Part shown: piece after piece, positions 60,476-64,000 of the stretch
Layout: each line of letters starts with the position of its first letter
Position numbering within the stretch: position 1 is the stretch's first letter
DNA from: Gadus chalcogrammus
Taxonomy: Eukaryota > Chordata > Actinopteri > Gadiformes > Gadidae
Direction of reading: 5' to 3'
Length of the DNA: 64,000 bases
Assembly: GCF_026213295.1 (NCBI RefSeq)
Contig: NC_079426.1
Coordinates: forward strand, 19,265,209 to 19,329,208
Program-made: the position numbers and the translations under genes
The notes under the pieces: model-generated
Seen by the model: the letters and a program-made list of their open reading frames with translations, nothing else
Database searches by the model: none
What the model was told of the DNA's origin: nothing

Positions 60476-62545
60476 TAGGGATGGGGATCATTAATATTTA
60501 TTTATCGATACCATTTTCGATACTCCTTAAAGGGGACATATTATGAAAACAGCACTTTTCCTGAGATTTGGGGTGGTATTGTGGGTATATGGTGCTCCCA
60601 CACGCATACAAACTTTGAAATAAGTCTGTACATGATTTTTTGAGTGAGATACGCATTTCTGGAAGCAGACCGCCTCCAGCTACCAAACGAGCGAGTCAGT
60701 TCCTTCCTCCTACGTAGGAAGGGGGCACATTTGAATTTTACCTCCCACTTCCCCATTCCCCTCCAATCAGAGCATCGCTAAGATTTTGTGGACCAGCGGA
60801 CGAACAGCTCCGGCGGGGGGAACTCGGCGCTAGCCCTGCAGCTAAGCTCCGGGAGTACAATCCCTTTCTCTGGCGCCGAGATCACCCCGCCGGAGCTGCC
60901 GCCGAAGGGAAGTCGGGAGGAGGAGATATGGAGTAGAAAGGGATTGTATTCCCGGAGCTGAGCTGCCGGAGCTGCTCGTCCGCCGGAGCTGCTTGTCCGC
61001 TGGAGCTGCCACCTAGCTTCGGCGCCAGTTCAGCTCCCTGAGTGCAGCTCCGGAGCGGGGAGCTCGGAGGCAGTCCGGCAGCTCAGCTCCCGGAGTACAA
61101 TCCTTTTCTTCACCATGTCACGGTTCATGGACTTCAGAAAGTCAATGCCAAAGTTCCTTCCCCCCAATTCTTCTCAACCATGGCCGAGATATCCCCCACT
61201 ACGAGTTTTTACTTGTGGAAGTACCAGAGACGTCAGACAGTCTTTATTATTCATAATATCATCCGAGGCGCACATAGCTTTTGGCCGTGATATTAGATAG
61301 ATTATATAAAATATAATCTATCTAATATAACGGTTATATATATTATATAGATATAGAGCTCCAGGAGTCAGCAAACTGCAACAACCCCTTCTCCTCCATG
61401 CTGTGGTTCAGTATGACAGCTCATTGGTCAATGGGCAGCAGCTTATTTGAATCAACGCTACAGACACCAGAAACGGCGCATTCTGAAGGGACTGAAACAG
61501 AGGGGTATAGCGGTAGACGAAAAAGCTATTTCCAGCAAACAGCTTAAAAAACATGTTTTCTGGAACTCAAACACTGTTTACTCGTTGGGAAAACACCATA
61601 ATATGTCACCTTTAACGTTCTGAGTCTTTATCGATACCACTATTGATGCTTTTCTATTAATTGGTGGAAAGACGACGTGTTTTTTAGCGATGAGGAAAAT
61701 CTTTAGGAAATAAATAATTGTATTTTAAATTAAATATGTAATTCTTAATAAATATTGACATCAGTAGTTTTAATTATATACTGTATACTAAAAAGATTAG
61801 AGCAGTATACGCCTGTATTAGTTGTTCAGAAACACGAGTATTACAGTATTACTCATGTTTCTCACCAAAAACTCAATTTACCGTTTCTTCGTTACATTTG
61901 AACGCAGCATGATAACCTAACAGTCGTTTTACCGAGCCAACCTCAACACATCATCACGCAGCACATCTGAAACTTTATTTACTTTTTAAGATAACTAGCT
62001 TGTATGCTGCCGATTACAACACCGATTTCACAATTAAATTACTATTTTTGTGCGATTACCGCTCGTACTTTGAGTGGATGATTAAGGCAGGCCCGTCTGT
62101 GGTGCGACAGGATAAGGAGGAGTCTTTTCAACTCGGAGACAGTCGAAGGTACTGCATTTGGCCTTTATTTGATGCACAATGCTAATGTGTTTGGCCATTG
62201 AGGTTGTGTTCCCCCCCTTTACAATAAATGATTTTCGCCCTTTTCGCCTGTTCAGCCATCCTCGCGAGCAAGGTTAACTGCCAGACTTCACTTGTTTTAC
62301 TTGTAATACTTGGTTGCTTACAATTCCATTCTAAAACATTGGTGGACACGCTGCAGTGCAGTTAAATGCTGTGACGCAACTCGAGGGACACAACATTACC
62401 TTACAGGACCTACGGGGCAAAAATATTAATAAATTAACGACGGGACTCGATAGTGGTATCGATAAGCCCAAACGTTAATGATTTTCGGGTTTTGAAGAAG
62501 TGGAACCGGGTCCTTGATAGAACCAGGTTTCGATCCCCATCCCTA
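60476..62545. mobile_element. hAT element, TSD ACTCTTCC, host of a TTAA element
   Basis: The ends TAGGGATGGGGATC and GATCCCCATCCCTA are perfect inverted copies with perfect flanking ACTCTTCC (60468-60475, 62546-62553). TATCGATACC-type motifs recur near both ends. About half its length is the nested element 60531-61611. Confidence 0.94.
60531..61611. mobile_element. piggyBac-like non-autonomous element, TTAA TSD
   Basis: The ends AGGGGACATATTATG and CATAATATGTCACCT are inverted with one mismatch, flanked by TTAA (60527-60530, 61612-61615). The interior has a GC-rich palindromic block (60785-61090, repeats of CCGGAGCTG and TCCGGGAGTACAATCC) and a perfect 17-bp-arm palindrome at 61291-61327. 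No transposase. Confidence 0.9.
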
Positions 62546-62553
62546 ACTCTTCC

Positions 62554-63165
62554 TGGATGTATGTGGTTCAGGGTTGAACCAGTCTATTTCATTACCGCAA
62601 TTCTTATTGAAAAATGAAGCATATTCGCTTCGTAACGGATGTAAATAGTTAGCACGATTTTAATGGGAGACTCACCATATTGATATTTGGTTACTCCCCA
62701 GTTACCAAGCAGTGCAGCGTTATGATTCAAGTCTCTCACCGGGTGTTTTGTTTACCTTCCTCGGATAAGCTAGCGTCATGAAACAGTCTTGATCTCATGT
62801 AAATTCTCAATATCAGTCTGGCCTCCATCCCAGTCAAAGTTTTGAAATAAAAAAATTCTAAGACCAATCAGCGCTCAGGTGGGAAAGAGCTTCAGTTCAT
62901 GACGAATAAGGACAACCCAGTCTGCCCAAGTAAAAAAATAATGGTGGGGACCAAGGAAGCAAACTAAGCTTTTATATAAGTTTTATTGGCAATAAAGTGA
63001 ATAACTTTGTTAAAAGATTACAAGAAATTAATTTAGTTCCAACTTCCAACCAGATTCGGCAAGAGAAAGAGAGCATGAAGGGAACACTGATTGGAGTTTT
63101 TGGAACAACTTAAGGCTGTGGCCAGATCTGGAAGTTACTGCCCTGCCTGGGGGGGGTGGGTGGGG

Positions 63166-63199
<34 letters not shown>

Positions 63200-63480
63200 C
63201 TTTGGCACCCTGGATAATGTTTCCCGGAATGTATGTTTACTACTCAGTCAGAAGGGTGCATCTGATAGTGCATGTAAGATGGAAGTCGTGCTTGTAGGGC
63301 TGTCTGTAAAGTTATGTTTGGATGGTTGGCAGAGTGGACAGGGACATGGATAATGTTTACTTAACATGTGTCTGATGGCCGCAGGCTACAGTCCCAATGA
63401 AGCCCTGTAAGAGCAATACTCAATCCACCCTATCTGTCTCTGTTTACTCTCTCCCTCAGTCTTTGTTTCTGCATTCTATT
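62554..63480. other. Intronic interval with G-run and (TG)n
   Basis: G-rich to (TG)n tract at about 63149-63195. No exon recognised. Confidence 0.5.
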
Positions 63481-64000
63481 TAGGGCTGCATGATTAATCG
63501 AATTATATCTGACATCGCAATCTAATAGAACACGATTTTCAAATCGTAAAAGCTGCGCAAAAAAAAATTAAGTGCTTTTTGTATTTTGTTAACAGTCGAA
63601 CCATTCAGAGGGTCAGAATCTGAATCACTGGGCCATGTAGGGTTAGCGTGTACGCGACGCTACCCTCCGCTCACGTTACATGTGAGTGAGAGCAGTAGAA
63701 CTATGGCGAGTGGATAGTGCCAGGATTCCCTGGAGAAGGATAACAACGTGTGAAATGCACGTGTGGAGAAGCTACGCCGCCGCTGTGGGGAGAGGATATG
63801 CACGCCGCCGCCGTTGGGACTGGGGTTCGATTCCCAGTCTATATATATATAATTTTTTTCTTCATTAATTTCTGGTATTAATATATCCAATGACTTGTTG
63901 ATGAATAAGTTGATGACATTTTATAAAAAACGTTATGTAACTATGTTAGTTACTATAGCAACATATGCTCTGAATCAAACCTGGTCGGACCATGTTTTGC
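63481..64000. mobile_element. Left end of a hAT element, incomplete at window edge
   Basis: Begins TAGGGCTGCATGATTAATCG, a hAT-type terminus. A matching GCAGCCCTA right end is not present before the window stops. A tRNA-like T arm (GACTGGGGTTCGATTCCCAG, about 63819-63838) lies inside. Confidence 0.5.

Overview
The window is nuclear DNA of a teleost fish. The evidence is a spliced-gene architecture, very long (CT)n and (TG)n microsatellites, a Rex3 retrotransposon (a fish RTE-clade LINE) and two recognisable vertebrate genes. Both genes lie on the + strand, in the order and orientation known from the vertebrate B3GNT2-(TMEM17)-EHBP1 block. The species cannot be named from the sequence.

Layout. 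1-26 kb: non-coding, interpreted as upstream and 5' intron sequence of b3gnt2, with microsatellites, a 33-34 bp minisatellite, several hAT- and Harbinger-type non-autonomous DNA transposons with visible target-site duplications (TSDs), and an unusual protein-coding fossil at 9.47-11.25 kb that combines an FEN1/XPG-like nuclease core with a Cys-rich CXC tail. 26.33-27.53 kb: the complete single coding exon of b3gnt2, followed by about 2.9 kb of likely 3' UTR. 30.7-43.7 kb: a mobile-element cluster with a nearly full-length but broken Rex3 inserted inside the terminal repeat of a hAT element, a nearly intact L2-type LINE on the minus strand, and a solo LTR. 46.8-49 kb: a 35-bp minisatellite and a hAT nested in another hAT. 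49-50.8 kb: the 5' region and first coding exon of ehbp1. 50.8-64 kb: the first coding intron of ehbp1, filled with hAT, Harbinger-type and piggyBac-type (TTAA) elements, several nested.

The two host genes are unrelated in function. B3gnt2 is a Golgi glycosyltransferase that builds poly-N-acetyllactosamine. Ehbp1 links endocytic EHD proteins to actin. The rest is best read as a record of successive transpositions whose relative order can be inferred from nesting. I saw no CRISPR, operon, rRNA or complete tRNA. The strongest candidate for something poorly described is the FEN/XPG-CXC protein family member at 9.5-11.25 kb.
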